Origin: Bolinopsis microptera
Lineage: Eukaryota; Ctenophora; Tentaculata; Lobata; Bolinopsidae
Length of the DNA stretch: 64,000 nucleotides
Assembly: GCF_026151205.1 (NCBI RefSeq)
Contig: NC_087081.1
Location: 17,964,859-18,028,858, forward strand
Reading direction: 5' to 3'
The notes beneath the pieces are model-generated. The model saw nothing but the letters and a program-made list of their open reading frames with translations, had not been told where the DNA came from and did not search any database. Below are positions 44,291-57,128 of this stretch, piece after piece. The position numbers and the translations under genes are program-made. The stretch's first letter is position 1. The number at the start of each line of letters is the position of its first letter.

Positions 44291-46648
44291 GCTGAATAGA
44301 GGCGCCACTTAAAACGTAAACAAATGTGTTTCACCTCTTTAACCTGCTGAATAGAGGCGCCACTTAAAACGTAAACAAATGTGTTTCACCTCTTTAACCT
44401 GCTGAATAGAGGCGCCACTTAAAACGTAAACAAATGTGTTTCACCTCTTTAACCTGCTGAATAGAGGTGCCACTTAAAACGTAAACAAATGTGTTTCACC
44501 ACTTTAACCTGCTGAATAGAGGCGCCACTTAAAACGTAAACAAATGTGTATCACCTCTTTAACCTGCTGAATAGAGGCGCCACTTAAAACGTAAACAAAT
44601 GTGTATCACCTCTTTAACCTGCTGAATAGAGGCGCCACTTAAAACGTAAACAAATGTGTTTCACCTCTTTAACCTGCTGAATAGAGGCGCCACTTAAAAC
44701 GTAAACAAATGTGTTTCACCTCTTTAACCTGCTGAATAGAGGTGCCACTTAAAACGTAAACAAATGTGTTTCACCACTTTAACCTGCTGAATAGAGGCGC
44801 CACTTAAAACGTAAACAAATGTGTTTCACCACTTTAACCTGCTGAATAGAGGCGCCACTTTAAACGTAAACAAATGTGTATCACCTCTTTAACCTGCTGA
44901 AAAGAGGCGCCACTTAAAACGTAAACAAATGTGTATCACCTCTTTAACCTGCTGAATAGAGGCGCCACTTAAAACGTAAACAAATGTGTATCACCTCTTT
45001 AACCTGCCGAATAGAGGCGCCACTTAAAACGTAAACAAATGTGCTTCACCTCTTTAACCTGCTGAATAGAGGCGCCACTTAAAACGTAAACAAATGTGTA
45101 TCACCTCTTTAACCTGCTGAATAGAGGCGCCACTTAAAACGTAAACAAATGTGTTTCACCTCTTTAACATGCTGAATAGAGGCGCCACTTAAAACGTAAA
45201 CAAATGTGTTTCACCTCTTTAACCTGCTGAATAGAGGTGCCACTTAAAACGTAAACAAATGTGTTTCACCACTTTAACCTGCTGAATAGAGGCGCCACTT
45301 AAAACGTAAACAAATGTGTATCACCTCTTTAACCTGCTGAATAGAGGCGCCACTTAAAACGTAAACAAATGTGTATCACCTCTTTAACCTGCTGAATAGA
45401 GGCGCCACTTAAAACGTAAACAAATGTGTATCACCTCTTTAACCTGCCGAATAGAGGCGCCACTTAAAACGTAAACAAATGTGTTTCACCTCTTTAACCT
45501 GCTGAATAGAGGCGCCACTTAAAACGTAAACAAATGTGTTTCACCTCTTTAACCTGCTGAATAGAGGTGCCACTTAAAACGTAAACAAATGTGTTTCACC
45601 ACTTTAACCTGCTGAATAGAGGCGCCACTTAAAACGTAAACAAATGTGTTTCACCACTTTAACCTGCTGAATAGAGGCGCCACTTTAAACGTAAACAAAT
45701 GTGTATCACCTCTTTAACCTGCTGAAAAGAGGCGCCACTTAAAACGTAAACAAATGTGTATCACCTCTTTAACCTGCTGAATAGAGGCGCCACTTAAAAC
45801 GTAAACAAATGTGTATCACCTCTTTAACCTGCCGAATAGAGGCGCCACTTAAAACGTAAACAAATGTGCTTCACCTCTTTAACCTGCTGAATAGAGGCGC
45901 CACTTAAAACGTAAACAAATGTGTATCACCTCTTTAACCTGCTGAATAGAGGCGCCACTTAAAACGTAAACAAATGTGTTTCACCTCTTTAACATGCTGA
46001 ATAGAGGCGCCACTTAAAACGTAAACAAATGTGTTTCACCTCTTTAACCTGCTGAATAGAGGTGCCACTTAAAACGTAAACAAATGTGTTTCACCACTTT
46101 AACCTGCTGAATAGAGGCGCCACTTAAAACGTAAACAAATGTGTATCACCTCTTTAACCTGCTGAATAGAGGCGCCACTTAAAACGTAAACAAATGTGTA
46201 TCACCTCTTTAACCTGCTGAATAGAGGCGCCACTTAAAACGTAAACAAATGTGTATCACCTCTTTAACCTGCCGAATAGAGGCGCCACTTAAAACGTAAA
46301 CAAATGTGCTTCACCTCTTTAACCTGCTGAATAGAGGCGCCACTTAAAACGTAAACAAATGTGTATCACCTCTTTAACCTGCTGAATAGAGGCGCCACTT
46401 AAAACGTAAACAAATGTGTTTCACCTCTTTAACCTGCCGAATAGAGGCGCCACTTAAAACGTAAACAAATGTGTATCACCTCTTTAACCTGCCGAATAGA
46501 GGCGCCACTTAAAACGTAAACAAATGTGCTTCACCTCTTTAACCTGCTGAATAGAGGCGCCACTTAAAACGTAAACAAATGTGTATCACCTCTTTAACCT
46601 GCTGAATAGAGGCGCCACTTAAAACGTAAACAAATGTGTTTCACCTCC
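44288..46648. repeat. 55-bp satellite, 43 copies, 825-bp higher-order period
   Basis: The unit is CCTGCTGAATAGAGGCGCCA, CTTAAAACGTAAACAAATGT, GTTTCACCTCTTTAA. Point variants (GGTGCC, TCACCAC, GTGTATC, GTGCTTC, CTGCCG, CTTTAAACG, GAAAAGAGG) recur with a period of 825 bp (15 units): GGTGCC at 44741 and 45566, and also at 45236 and 46061. Confidence 0.96.
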
Positions 46649-46672
46649 CCGCCAGTATCCACATCTATACAA
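46642..46672. mobile_element. Terminal fragment of the 62.8-kb inverted-repeat family
   Basis: TCACCTCCCCGCCAGTATCC followed by ACATCTATA is the right terminus of the element at 62761-63658. It abuts the 55-bp array. Confidence 0.75.
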
Positions 46673-47704
46673 TACGTCAAAAAATCATATCAAAGAAACG
46701 TATCAAAGGGATCAAAGTCCATCATCAGTTAGTAACAGAGTAGAGATCAGAGCAGAACGAAGGAACATAATTGCTTGCGGGAATCTTTTTAGCGTGACCA
46801 TGTCAGTCGCCCAACTCACGTCTCACTTTGAACATTGGTAATTCTCATGGTGCTGTGCCTTGAATATATTCCTGTCCCGATTTTCTCGTGTTATATTAGT
46901 TAACATTTTCAATTCCCGAATTTTCCATCAACAGGGGTCGAACATAAACCATTGATTTAAAGCAACCGTCGCTCCTGTCTCTTGACATTGCTGATGATGA
47001 TCAGGAACACATGACGTATCATCACAACGATTATTGGTTAATGGTTATTCGAAATCGACCCGTTAAGAATACAATGTAGATGTGATGGTTGTTTCTGCGT
47101 ATTTGTTACTTGTTACTAATTAATTAATATGATCGAGATTTTGATTGGTAAAACATGGATTTTAAGGCATACGGAAGCATTGTTCAGTTCCGAAATCAAG
47201 TTTAATCGATTTCTCGTGCAATTTTAGGTGAGGAATGGTCATCAAAATAAGTTTATAACAAGGTCAATATTTTGGTACCTAAATTTCTAGCGTTTCTATA
47301 GAGGGTTATTGAATATAAACTACAGTACAGCTGTACACTTACATTCACAAGCATGCAAGCTCACCTGATCCAATGAGTGGGATCGGAAACGGAGAACAAG
47401 GGATCTGGTGAAGTGGTCTGCTTCTGAGGATATGAAGGATATGAAGAGCCGAAAACCAAGTCTACAGCAGGAGTTGGGGACGTAGGGACGCGTTGCGAAA
47501 GCCACCGTTTAGGCAGGCTTACAGTCGACGCCAACCAATAAGAAGAAGAACTCTGGATGTAGTGTAGGGTATAATTTAATGTTAACTCTAGATGTAAGGT
47601 ATATTGTATTCATGTTAAGTCTACTTCGAGATGTAAGAAACAAGCTAATGTTAACTCTAGATGTAAGACACTAGCTAATGTTAACTCTTATTGTTATTAG
47701 CTTA
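46673..47704. other. Unassigned stretch
   Basis: AT-rich. Positions 47330-47560 are less AT-rich and have LINE-UTR-like character (ACCAATAAGAAGAAGAACTC) but no motif that proves it. A ~36-bp unit (GTTAACTCTAGATGTAAG) is repeated loosely at 47580-47690. Confidence 0.35.
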
Positions 47705-48038
47705 TTTGACCAAAACCCATAATCATGGGTAGAGTGTACCGCTGCCAGTGTCTCTCTTTTCCAAACAAAAGGAAATGATATTAATTTGAATAACCGTCCG
47801 CAAATGCAAATTGATACCGAGAATGAAATCGGTCGCTCGCTTTTTCTAATCAATAAGCTTTATTACCAATTACAATTCGTAAGCCGTGATCGAATGGAAA
47901 AAGCGAGCGACCGATTTCATTCTCGGTATCAATTTGCATTTGCGGACGGTTATTCAAATTAATATCATTTCCTTTTGTTTGGAAAAGAGAGACACTGGCA
48001 GCGGTACACTCTACCCATGATTATGGGTTTTGGTCAAA
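47705..48038. mobile_element. Fold-back element FB-2
   Basis: A 334-bp near-palindrome with arms of about 150 bp and a short AT-rich loop near 47860. The ends are TTGACCAAAACCCATAATCA and its complement, inside which lie CTGCCAGTGTCTCTC and AAGCGAGCGACCGATTTCAT. Confidence 0.9.
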
Positions 48039-49052
48039 TATCATCTCTTTTTGATTATAATGTCAGGATAATTTACAAAGCCGAAATGTAAACTCATAAC
48101 TTCATTAATATTTATATCAATAATTAGGAGGTAATTTCATCGATTTCGAAATTTTACCTGACTGAATATGGCACTTTTTACTCATTCAAGTTGGCATTAA
48201 ATTCATATATAATTCCATTTAAATATCGCGGGAAAGCAGAATTTATTCGAAATCACGAATGAGCAAAATTCTCACCTTTCGCACGTGCAAACTTTGAGCG
48301 GACGTTGCGTGCGCATACAATATTGAATCACCGTAAATCTTTGCATAGCAGTATTTTATATATAATTTAATAAGCATGCAAAGTTTCAGAAGATTTCATA
48401 TAGAACTTGGATCACAACGGGACTCCAAAGTTGATAAAAATGGTAAAAACAGCAATTTTCAGTAATTTTAGCAATTTTCTATCAATTTGGGCGTGTCCCC
48501 ACGTGTGCAACTTTTCGATTTTCAACTTTAAAACTAGCCTATAACACAATTTAGACCTTTAGGAAGCACAATCGAGCTCCACAACCCAAGGGATGGCCCA
48601 ACACCAGAGAATACTAATTCACAACTTTTGTATTTTTATAAAATTATTCTTCAAAAAAGCACTAACTTCAATAGCGAATATCTTTATGAAGGAGCAAGGT
48701 AGGAAAATTTTCCGGTAGATTTTCAGAATGCTTGAACAATTATCTAAGGTGAAAATATCCTCAGATTTTGAATAAAATTACTCCTTGATGGTTTAAAATC
48801 GATTTGAAAAGTTGTTATTTTGTTAAAAACCAAGTTTTAAAAACACTTAACTTGATGACGTCATCAAGTGATGATGATGACGTTAAATTACTTTTTAATA
48901 TAATGTAAACTGGAGTGTAAACGATTATCTTCAAGACCTGTGGTTCGAAATGGTTGTATCTTTTATACTTTTGAATCTACGGACACTTAAATGTAGGCTA
49001 TAATTGACTGCAAAAGCGTCTATATATATATATATATATAGTATATATATAT

Positions 49053-49410
49053 TTTACCAAAACCCATAATCATGGGTAGAGTGGAGCGCTGCCAGTGTCT
49101 CTCTTTCCCAAACAAAAGGCAATGATATCAATTTGAATGACCGTTATCAAATGCAAAATGATACCGAGAATGAAATCGGTCGCTCGCTTTTCCCACTCAT
49201 TCATGGCTTACGAATTGTAATAAGTTTCGATTTATAACATGTAATCTATTTCAATTGTAAATGAATGGGAAAAGCGAGCGACCGATTTCATTCTCGGTAT
49301 CATTTTGCATTTGATAACGGTCATTCAAATTGATATCATTGCCTTTTGTTTGGGAAAGAGAGACACTGGCAGCGCTCCACTCTACCCATGATTATGGGTT
49401 TTGGTAAAAT
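49053..49410. mobile_element. Fold-back element FB-3
   Basis: A 358-bp near-palindrome of the FB family (outer ends TTTACCAAAACCCATAATCA and complement), with the loop near 49235. Arm identity is very high. Confidence 0.9.
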
Positions 49411-50440
49411 ATCATCTCTTTTTTATTATAATGTCAGGGTACTTTACAAAGCCGAAATGTAAACTCATAACTTCATTAATATTAATAAGGAGGTTATTTC
49501 AACGATTTCGAAATTTTTCCTTTGAAAACATTTTCTTGTGTTTAGATAAGCATATCGGTCGATCACTGACTGAATATGCCACTTTATACTCATTGAAGTT
49601 GGCATTAAATTCATATATAATGACATTGAACTGTCGTGGCAAAGCAGAATTTGTTCAAAATCACGAATGAGCAAAATTTTAACCTTTCGCACGTGCAAAC
49701 CTTGAGCGGACGTTGCGTGCGCATCCAATATTGAATCACCGTAAATTTTTGCATGATGGTGTTTTATATATAGTTTGATAAGCATGCAAAGTTTCAAAGT
49801 ATTTTAAGAAGAACTGTAATCACAACGGCACTCCAAAGTTGACGGAAATTGGTGAAAACAGCAATTTTCAGTGATTTTAGCAATTTTCTATCAATTTGGG
49901 CGTGTCCCCACGTGTGCAACTTTTCGATTTTCAACTTTAAAACTAGCCTATGACACAATTTAGAGCTTTAGGAAGCAAAATTGAGCTCCACAACCCAAGG
50001 GATGGTGCAACACCAGAGAATACTAGAACGTAAAATTAGCGTTTTTATAAAATTATTCTTTAAAAAAGCACTAACTTCAATAGCGAATATCTTTATAAAG
50101 GAGCAAGCTAGAAAAACTTTCCGGTAGATTTTCAGAATGCTTAAACAATTATCTAACTTCAATACCCCCTCAAATTTTGAATAAAATTACTCCTTAATGG
50201 CGTAAAATCGATTTGAAAAATGATTACTTTGTGAAAAATCAAGTTTTAAAAATGGTTAACTTGATGACGTCATCAAGTGGTGATGATGACGTTGAATTAC
50301 TTTTTAACATAATGTAAACTAAAGTCTAAACAATTATCTTCAAGACCTGTGGTCCGAAATGGCTGTATCTTTTATACTTTAGAATCTACGGACACTTAAA
50401 TACAGGCTATAATTCACTGGCAAAGCGTCTATCCCTGAAT

Positions 50441-50659
50441 ATAAACGGATTTTAAACGGATTAAACATGAAATTACCAGAGAGAACACTAACGGACTCGT
50501 CTTGGCTATACAAGAATGAATAAATGAAAAAATGAATAAATAAAATTATCAAAACTGAATCATTTAAAAATAGTAAAATTTAACCGTTTACAATTTCACG
50601 AAAATAAAAGAAGATCGTCTATAATAATTTAAGGTAATCCAGTAAATAAAGTTCGAGTA
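50441..50659. other. Spacer before LINE 3' end
   Basis: AT-rich, no gene. It may include the 3' UTR of the following - strand LINE. Confidence 0.4.
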
Positions 50660-51655
50660 CTACATCTGTTTGCGAGGGTTAAGGGACGTTTTAGGAGGAT
50701 TACGTAGATTTGAGGAGTCTGTAAGGTACTTCCCGAACTCTTTTATATGGAGTGAGTTCATTATTGCTCCATATTCTTTTAGCATCAACAGGCTTTTGAG
50801 GTTGTCAGAGAGGTTGGACCTGAGTTGATGGTAGTAGGGGCACTCAGTTAGGACGTGGTCTTCGGTTTCTAGAATAGGAGTTTCAAAGAAGGGGAGCTCC
50901 TCTAAAAAACGTATGACATCCGTTTCTGAGGAGCAGCAGAAGCGACACGTTTTAAGAGCTGTGTTGAGTTGATCTTTGGTGTAGCGACCTTTTTCTATCC
51001 TAAGATCGTGACTGCTAGATCGGAGTTTAGCAATATTGACCCTTTTAAGCCGGCAGGGGAGCTTTAAATAGGGTTCTTCGCCAAACTCGAATTTAACCGC
51101 TGCGTAGAAAGACATTTTGGGCTGGTTGAGGAGATCTCTCTTCCAATGGTCAACAAATGTCTCATGTATGTACTCACAAGCGTCTAGGGTGGGTGATAAC
51201 TGCGGCTTGGAGACTGTACTCATCTTGGCAATAGTTGACCACGCATCATACCAGGTTAGATTCAGTAGCTTTTGCTCTTGAAAGGTGTGGTGCAAAAGAG
51301 TGTTCACGTTACCTTCTACCGCCAGGGATGCCCGATGGAAGTAAGCTAAACATTGGGGAATGACGGTAACTGTCCAGGGGGTTCTACCAGTGTCACCATA
51401 GCAGAAGTTGTTATTAGCTTTCTTGTGAACGCCTAGTATCCATTTGAGAATCTTCAGATGAGTTGTTTCGAGCGGATCTTTAGCTGCAGATTTAGGCAGG
51501 CTCACTTCTTCTTTTTTCGACAGGATAGCCTTTACGATGTTTGTTGATGAGAGCCAGACGGGACATGCATAGGTCGCTACAGGCTTTACTAGACTATCGA
51601 TGAGTTTAAGCATCGTGCTGGTAGTGAGCGCTTTCGTGTTGATAATTCGCCTCAT
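50660..51655 (-). pseudogene. LINE ORF2 C-terminal region with zinc-knuckle motif
   Basis: The 331-residue open frame on the - strand begins within the region after the reverse transcriptase: LKLIDSLVKPVATYACPVWL, then HLKILKWILGVHKKANNNFC and YGDTGRTP, a pattern common to many animal LINEs. Near its end CRFCCSSETD and EDHVLTECPYYHQLRSNL form a Cys-His cluster. The frame is intact, but the element is 5'-truncated near 51.7 kb at a (TATA)n run. It is a different family from the other LINEs here. Confidence 0.85.
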
Positions 51656-51728
51656 TGAGAAGAATGAGCGTAGAGCTTTCTTCCTAAGTTCCTGAATATA
51701 TATATGTATATATATATGTATGTATATA

Positions 51729-52700
51729 TCACGACAATCTGTCGTAAAACAGGGGTTCTAGAAAACCAATTTCCCGATGCTCCTGAAACTTGAAACTTTT
51801 TTTACAGTCGATTAGGTCAACGTCTAGACGCCCTGCAAAGTTTCAGATCTCTAACTCAATTTTAACATGGTTTTTAAGGCACCTGAATATGGCGATTTCG
51901 GGTTTTTTACCGAATTTCGTATAACAGTGCTGGCGAGTATTTTATGCAAATTTTTTAAAAATCTCAACATAACTATTTCTTATTTCTGACATCTTTGACA
52001 TCAAATTAGAATATTTTGAACTAAAAATAAATCTGCTGAACGACTTCCGATGAGTCTTAATGCCTGAAAAACTCCTGCCGGAGGCGTCGGCCTTCGGCCG
52101 CCGCCTCCGGCCGGAGTGCACGCTTCGCGTGCACGAAAGAGGCTTCCGACGTGTACCAAAGGGGGTGTAAAGGGGGTATAATAGTAAAGGGGATAGAATA
52201 GTAAAGGGGGTACATAGTATACCCCCAATAAAGACACCGCTCGTGCTTGCCAGCACTGTGATACTTCACGACAATCTGTTGTAAAACAGGGGTTCCAGAA
52301 AACCCACTTCCCGATACTCCTGAAACATGAAATTTTTTTTACAGTCGATTTGGACAAGGTCTAGACGCCCTGCAAAGTTTCATATCTCTAACTCAATTTT
52401 AACATGGTTTTTAAGGCACCTGAATATGGCGATTTTGGGTTTTTTACCTAATTTCGTATAACATGCTGGCGCGTATTTTGCGCAAATTTCTTAAAAACCT
52501 CCACATAACTATTTCTTATTCCTGTCATCTTTAACATTGAATTAGAATGTTTTGAACTTAAAAATGCCTGCTGAACTACTTTCGATGAGTCTTAATGCCT
52601 GGAAAACAATTTAGGGGATATACTAGTATAGGGGGTAAATAGTATTGTGAATATAAGGGCGACGGTAATGCTTGCCAGCATTGTGATAATAACACATATG
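51729..52700. repeat. ~535-bp tandem duplication
   Basis: CACGACAATCTGTCGTAAAA starts copy 1 at 51729 and copy 2 at 52267 (one base changed). Both run through CTAACTCAATTTTAACATGG and GGCACCTGAATATGGCGAT, and both end near GCTTGCCAGCA. Copy 1 contains a GC-rich insert that copy 2 lacks. Confidence 0.85.
52072..52150. repeat. GC-rich double hairpin insert
   Basis: GCCGGAGGCG pairs with CGCCTCCGGC around GGCCTTCGGCC, followed by GTGCACGCTTCGCGTGCAC. The composition (about 70% GC) contrasts with the AT-rich surroundings and the insert is absent from the duplicate. Confidence 0.8.
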
Positions 52701-53275
52701 ACATTCAAGTGCATTTTTAAGCAATTTGCCCTGAAGTATGATAATTATAACCAGTTTTATCGTGTTCGCCGTCCTCGAAAACATAGGGTTACATGATTTT
52801 CACTTCGATTTTCATCAACAAATTATAATCCTTATATTTTCAAATCTCTGCTCTGGCCCAGCTCCATGCTGGGTTTCAGAAGGTGATATCATGCTGCGAT
52901 AATTGCGCAGCCCCTCTAATTGGATCCAATTACACTCAATACACTATATTATTCCATATAAGGCCTGATCAAGTAGCTTGAGCTCGGAGAACAAGCTCTG
53001 GTGACTTCATAGTCACGTGACCTCAGGCTCATAATCGGGTAAACCTCAGACCTAATCAATTGGGTTCTGGCCTGGTCAGCCCCGTGTCACCCGATCTTGA
53101 GGTGACGAACGACACCTCGTTGACCCAATCAATGTCTGGAAGGCTGCAAATTTTCACATGCCAAATCCCTAAGATTCATAAAGGGTTGTACGAGATGACG
53201 ATCCATAGAGGCCGCAGAATTATGAGGACTTCCAGATCCTGGTGGAACCTAAGCGATCCATGATATCACGACAGG
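52701..53275. other. Unassigned stretch
   Basis: A 67-codon frame at 53060-53263 on a less AT-rich background may be a fragment of a mobile-element gene, but it has no recognisable motif. Confidence 0.3.
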
Positions 53276-53645
53276 CCCTACCAAATCCAGTTAAATCCTT
53301 AAATTTGAAATAACTCAATAGCTGAAATTTATGATGACACTTTTTATGCTTGACCCCCAGACCGCCATTTTTGAGATTCATAAAAATCAATTGTTTCCAA
53401 AAGGTGTAGAATTAAATGGCGGTCAACATGGTGGTAACGATTTTTTAATAGACCTTAAAATGACTCGTCCAGATCCAGTTAAATCCTTAAATTTGAAATA
53501 ACTCAATAGCTGAAATTTATGATGACACTTTGTATGCTTGACCCCCAGACCGCCAATTTTGAGATTCATAAAAATCAATTGTTTCCAAAAGGTGTAGAAT
53601 TAAATGGCGGTCAACATGGTGGTAACGATTTTTTGATAGTAAAAC
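53276..53645. repeat. 189-bp satellite, two more copies
   Basis: Same unit as 42630-44290 (TTGAAATAACTCAATAGCTG, AATGGCGGTCAACATGGTGG), 9 kb away. It carries its own variants (AAAATCAATTGTTTCC) in both copies. Confidence 0.9.
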
Positions 53646-55894
53646 AAAGTATTTTTTTAGTTGATTGATTGATTGAGGAGCACTACCCGAAGGCATTACT
53701 CGGCACTAACGCCTTAAAATCTTTAATTACAATCAAATATAAATATATGCACACAATGTATAAAATATTAATAATGTATAAAATATGATTATGCTATTAG
53801 CAAATTTAAATAGTACTATTAAGAATTTTAAATAACTCTCTTGACATAAATTTAGAACAGCGACACAGGGTCTGAAGAATGCGCGGTGATATTTTTGTCT
53901 TTTAAAAGTTGTAAATGACAGTGAAATTGCGCGGTATCGATAGCATTGTAAAAAATGCTCGAAGATAGTCATATTTCGTTATGAGGTTAAAGTTTTGTTG
54001 CTCGTTATTATGATCAACGTATGTTGTACCAAATTATTTATCCTGCTTCATGTTGCTATTTTAATATATCCACATTCAATGTGGTTTTTCGGATATCTAC
54101 TTTCTTTGTGTCAGGAGAAAATGAGCAGGAGTTAGAGAACCATGTGTATTCACCTAGTTTTTTATATTCTTAAAGGGTTTGTTTTATATTAGGAGCTCAT
54201 TGCTATATTATGTGTTTATTTTTTCGAAATAATTTTATATTCTAGCTATTCTCCTAGTTTTCATAGCTTTTGAAAGAAGCTCGATTAACAAATTCTTATT
54301 TTCCCCAATGTTGTTAATAATAACAAATATAATTTCATACAGTTACATAATTGAAAACATTTATGCACCTTTTTGTGTTGGGAAGGATTTGGTCTTTGTT
54401 GAAGTGTTCATGGTATTTATAAATTATCTGAGTGACTACATCAATAATTATTTAATGAGAGTTTCTTAAAAATTTAAGAACTTAGGGATAATACTAGGAA
54501 CCTAATAAAAATCAAAACAACATGCAGGGCAATCCGATGTTGATTACATTTGATATGTTTACAGGCTAATTGTCTTATTTTAGTAAACTTATTTATGGGG
54601 AAGAACTAAACGGATTGTTAGACGTGAAATACCCACATCCAGGAAAGTTACATTATATTTCCTCGCAGATACAATTTTCTGTTTCTGTGGTTCGCTCGCG
54701 GAAATTTTCCAACTTGCGCAAATGTCAGGGCGAGTAGTGAAGCAGGACAGTTCTCTAAGCTATTTGGGAGCTATGGCCCATCAGAAAATTTTTTTGTTTT
54801 TTGCTCGGCCACATTAAAATCTACATTAACATATATCTGAAGCACTTAAAAAAAGTGGTGTTACAAAATGGCTTTCTCTACAACCAACAGTAAGGACATG
54901 GCTCCAGCTTGCCACCGTCTGTAGTAGTTCTCACAATTTATTATTTGTGCCTTGAAGAGTAGAGGCAACCTATCCTGAAAAATGTAGAGTGCATACAAAA
55001 TAAATTACACACTAGACAGGTATTGAATGATATGGTTTGCCGGCAGGCAAATAATTCCTAAACGGAAGGGCCTAGAAGCAATTCGGCAATTTAGTGATAT
55101 TTACAAACACAGAACTTCAAATATGATCCAAAAGAACTGTTAGTTTTTTCCTCCTTTCATTGTCAACAATTTTAAATTATTTATAGAAAAATTTCCTCTT
55201 CAACGAAAAAAAAACTTCGTATAAAAATTTTTCAAATTGAGATCGTTTAAACTTTTAAAATTTCCTTTGGGCAAGACCAATAAATTCCCTCCGAAATCGA
55301 AAATTTCCTTGCAGATTATCTGCCTATCTGCCAATGGTTTCTGGGAATATGGCGGTGCAGAGTAAGTGACCCATAAGCAGAATAACATAGGCTTTCCTAA
55401 CTTTCATTTTACGAGTGTAAAGTGTATGCACAGGCTTAAGTCTTAGTTAATTCTGAGTAAGCTACTTTTTTGTAAGACTCATTAAGGACAATTTACCTTT
55501 GACAGTGTCACCTTAGAATATAGATATTTTACGACTACAAAACTAACGGTTGTTGTACAATTTAAAATTCACGAGGCGTAAATCACAATTATAAAGTCAG
55601 CTGCCAGATGGTCAGATCATTAGTGAATTTTTGTCAATATTTTGCTACATTTTTCAATAAAATTTGTTCATTCTAACTCCATGTTTATCAGATGAAGCCT
55701 CCAGATTGCCATCAATGGGATGGGGTGAATGAGGACAGTCTATATTTCTTTATAAAATGATGGTTGTTGCTGTGTGGCAGACTTGATAACCATTCCCCCC
55801 TGAATTTTGACTCAGCAGATTCAGCATCTAACATAACTTGGGATGTTGAGACATCGATTGAGCTGTCTTCCATCATCTTGACATAAGCAAATAG
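53646..55894. other. AT-rich spacer upstream of TTC29
   Basis: No gene is recognised. Positions 55680-55890 hold a - strand open stretch (MMEDSSIDVSTSQVMLDAES) of unknown nature. No splice-supported TTC29 5' exon was found here. Confidence 0.4.
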
Positions 55895-56221
55895 AAAAAA
55901 TGTTATTGCTTTAAATCGACTTCATATAAAGATTTCAAAGACTTACAGACTCTGTGCGCTTTAAAGGATTTTTGGGAATATTTAAAATCCGAGCAAGAAA
56001 AGAAATGGAACAACTGTTTTTCTTACTTCAATAGCACTGAAAGGATCAAAAATACTTCTCCCCTACCTGTTTTACAATCAAGAGTGTCATTACTTTGGAT
56101 TTTCCATTACTTGAGGTTCAGAGTGAAACCAATCATTGAGTTATGTAATCAACATCCAAACTTATTGATTGATTGTCTGAAAGATGGTAAGCCACTCTCA
56201 TTGGCTAATGAACCACAATGA
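55895..56221 (+). other. 109-codon open frame, possible exon of unknown gene
   Basis: An uninterrupted frame without an initiator reads as ordinary protein: FKDLQTLCALKDFWEYLKSE, VLQSRVSLLWIFHYLRFRVK, PIIELCNQHPNLLIDCLKDG. The last string is followed by a GATG|GTAAGC donor-like site. The next open frame (56450-56749) does not join in phase. It could be a host exon or a transposon gene piece. I do not recognise it. Confidence 0.3.
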
Positions 56222-57128
56222 TTCGCCTTGATGGCTTAGAAAAATTTGCTCTGCAAAGGCATTAATGACAGGAAAATTGTTTGTAAGAGAAGACCGAGGA
56301 GAAGGCCTGCTTAGCATCAACATTAGTCTGTTTTATAGCATGTGCAAGGTAATTATGTGTTTAAACTTGAAATTATAATTATATACAAATGTGAAAATTA
56401 TTTTACTTTCTTATTGAACTAATATTTTATATTAAATCCTTATATCATCATGGATTCTCATTTCAACACTTTTTTTCAGGGGTTCGATAAGGAATGTTGC
56501 TATATACACTTGCATAATAGTCAGAAATTAAACTGTCCAGATCTTGTTGTTTCAGCAGAATGTTTCTTTAAGAGAGCTTTTAGAGACGTGTGGTGGGCCG
56601 GGGGGTCCCAAACCTCGCTTTATGGGAGACATACATCTACCGTTGCGGGGTCTATAGTGATGTCATATCAAGTGCCGGATGATATCAAACCTCTGCTAAG
56701 AAAAATAGAACAAAATAGTTTGTTTCTTATTTTAATTAGTATTGTTTAATTAGTGGTAAAACATTTTCATATAGAGCCAAATAAAATTATTTTTTTGGAC
56801 TTAGGAAAGTTTCTATTGGAGTAAAAATCCCTCATATAAGAAAATTTTAATTAATTCGTGAAGATAAAGAATGTACCATAGAAATCTTGGGGACATGTTG
56901 GAATGTATCTCTAGGAAACTATTAGAACCAATCGCTGGCCCCCAGGAGTCCCCTTTTGGAACCGCCTTAAATATCAAAATTTGTCAAAAATGTGTCAAAA
57001 ATGCTTAAAAACCTCGGATTTTTTTAGTGGCACTTTTGTCAAAAAACGGCAGATATATAAGTTTATCATAACTGATTAATGGTGCAACTTAATTGATCGA
57101 TTTAACAAGAATTAATCATTATCCGCAG
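56222..57128. other. Spacer or intron before the first TTC29 exon found
   Basis: AT-rich. A 99-codon frame at 56450-56749 has no recognisable domain. The TTC29 N-terminal exon(s) should lie upstream of 57129 but cannot be identified. Confidence 0.4.

Larger units (their letters stand above)
47705..50440. repeat. Tandem duplication of a ~1.35-kb unit
   Basis: Copy A (47705-49045) and copy B (49053-50440) both begin with a fold-back element and continue through the same order of sequence (e.g. GGCGTGTCCCCACGTGTGCA at 48490 and 49899, and CTTGATGACGTCATCAAGTG at 48851 and 50260). They differ by a few percent and small indels, so the duplication is old enough to have diverged. A (TA)n run lies at the junction. 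Confidence 0.9.

Noticed and set aside
56450-56749. 99-codon frame considered as the next exon after 55895-56221
   Set aside because: The donor at GATG|GTAAGC is phase 1, but joining to the acceptor before GGGTTCGAT gives an immediate stop. No domain supports it.
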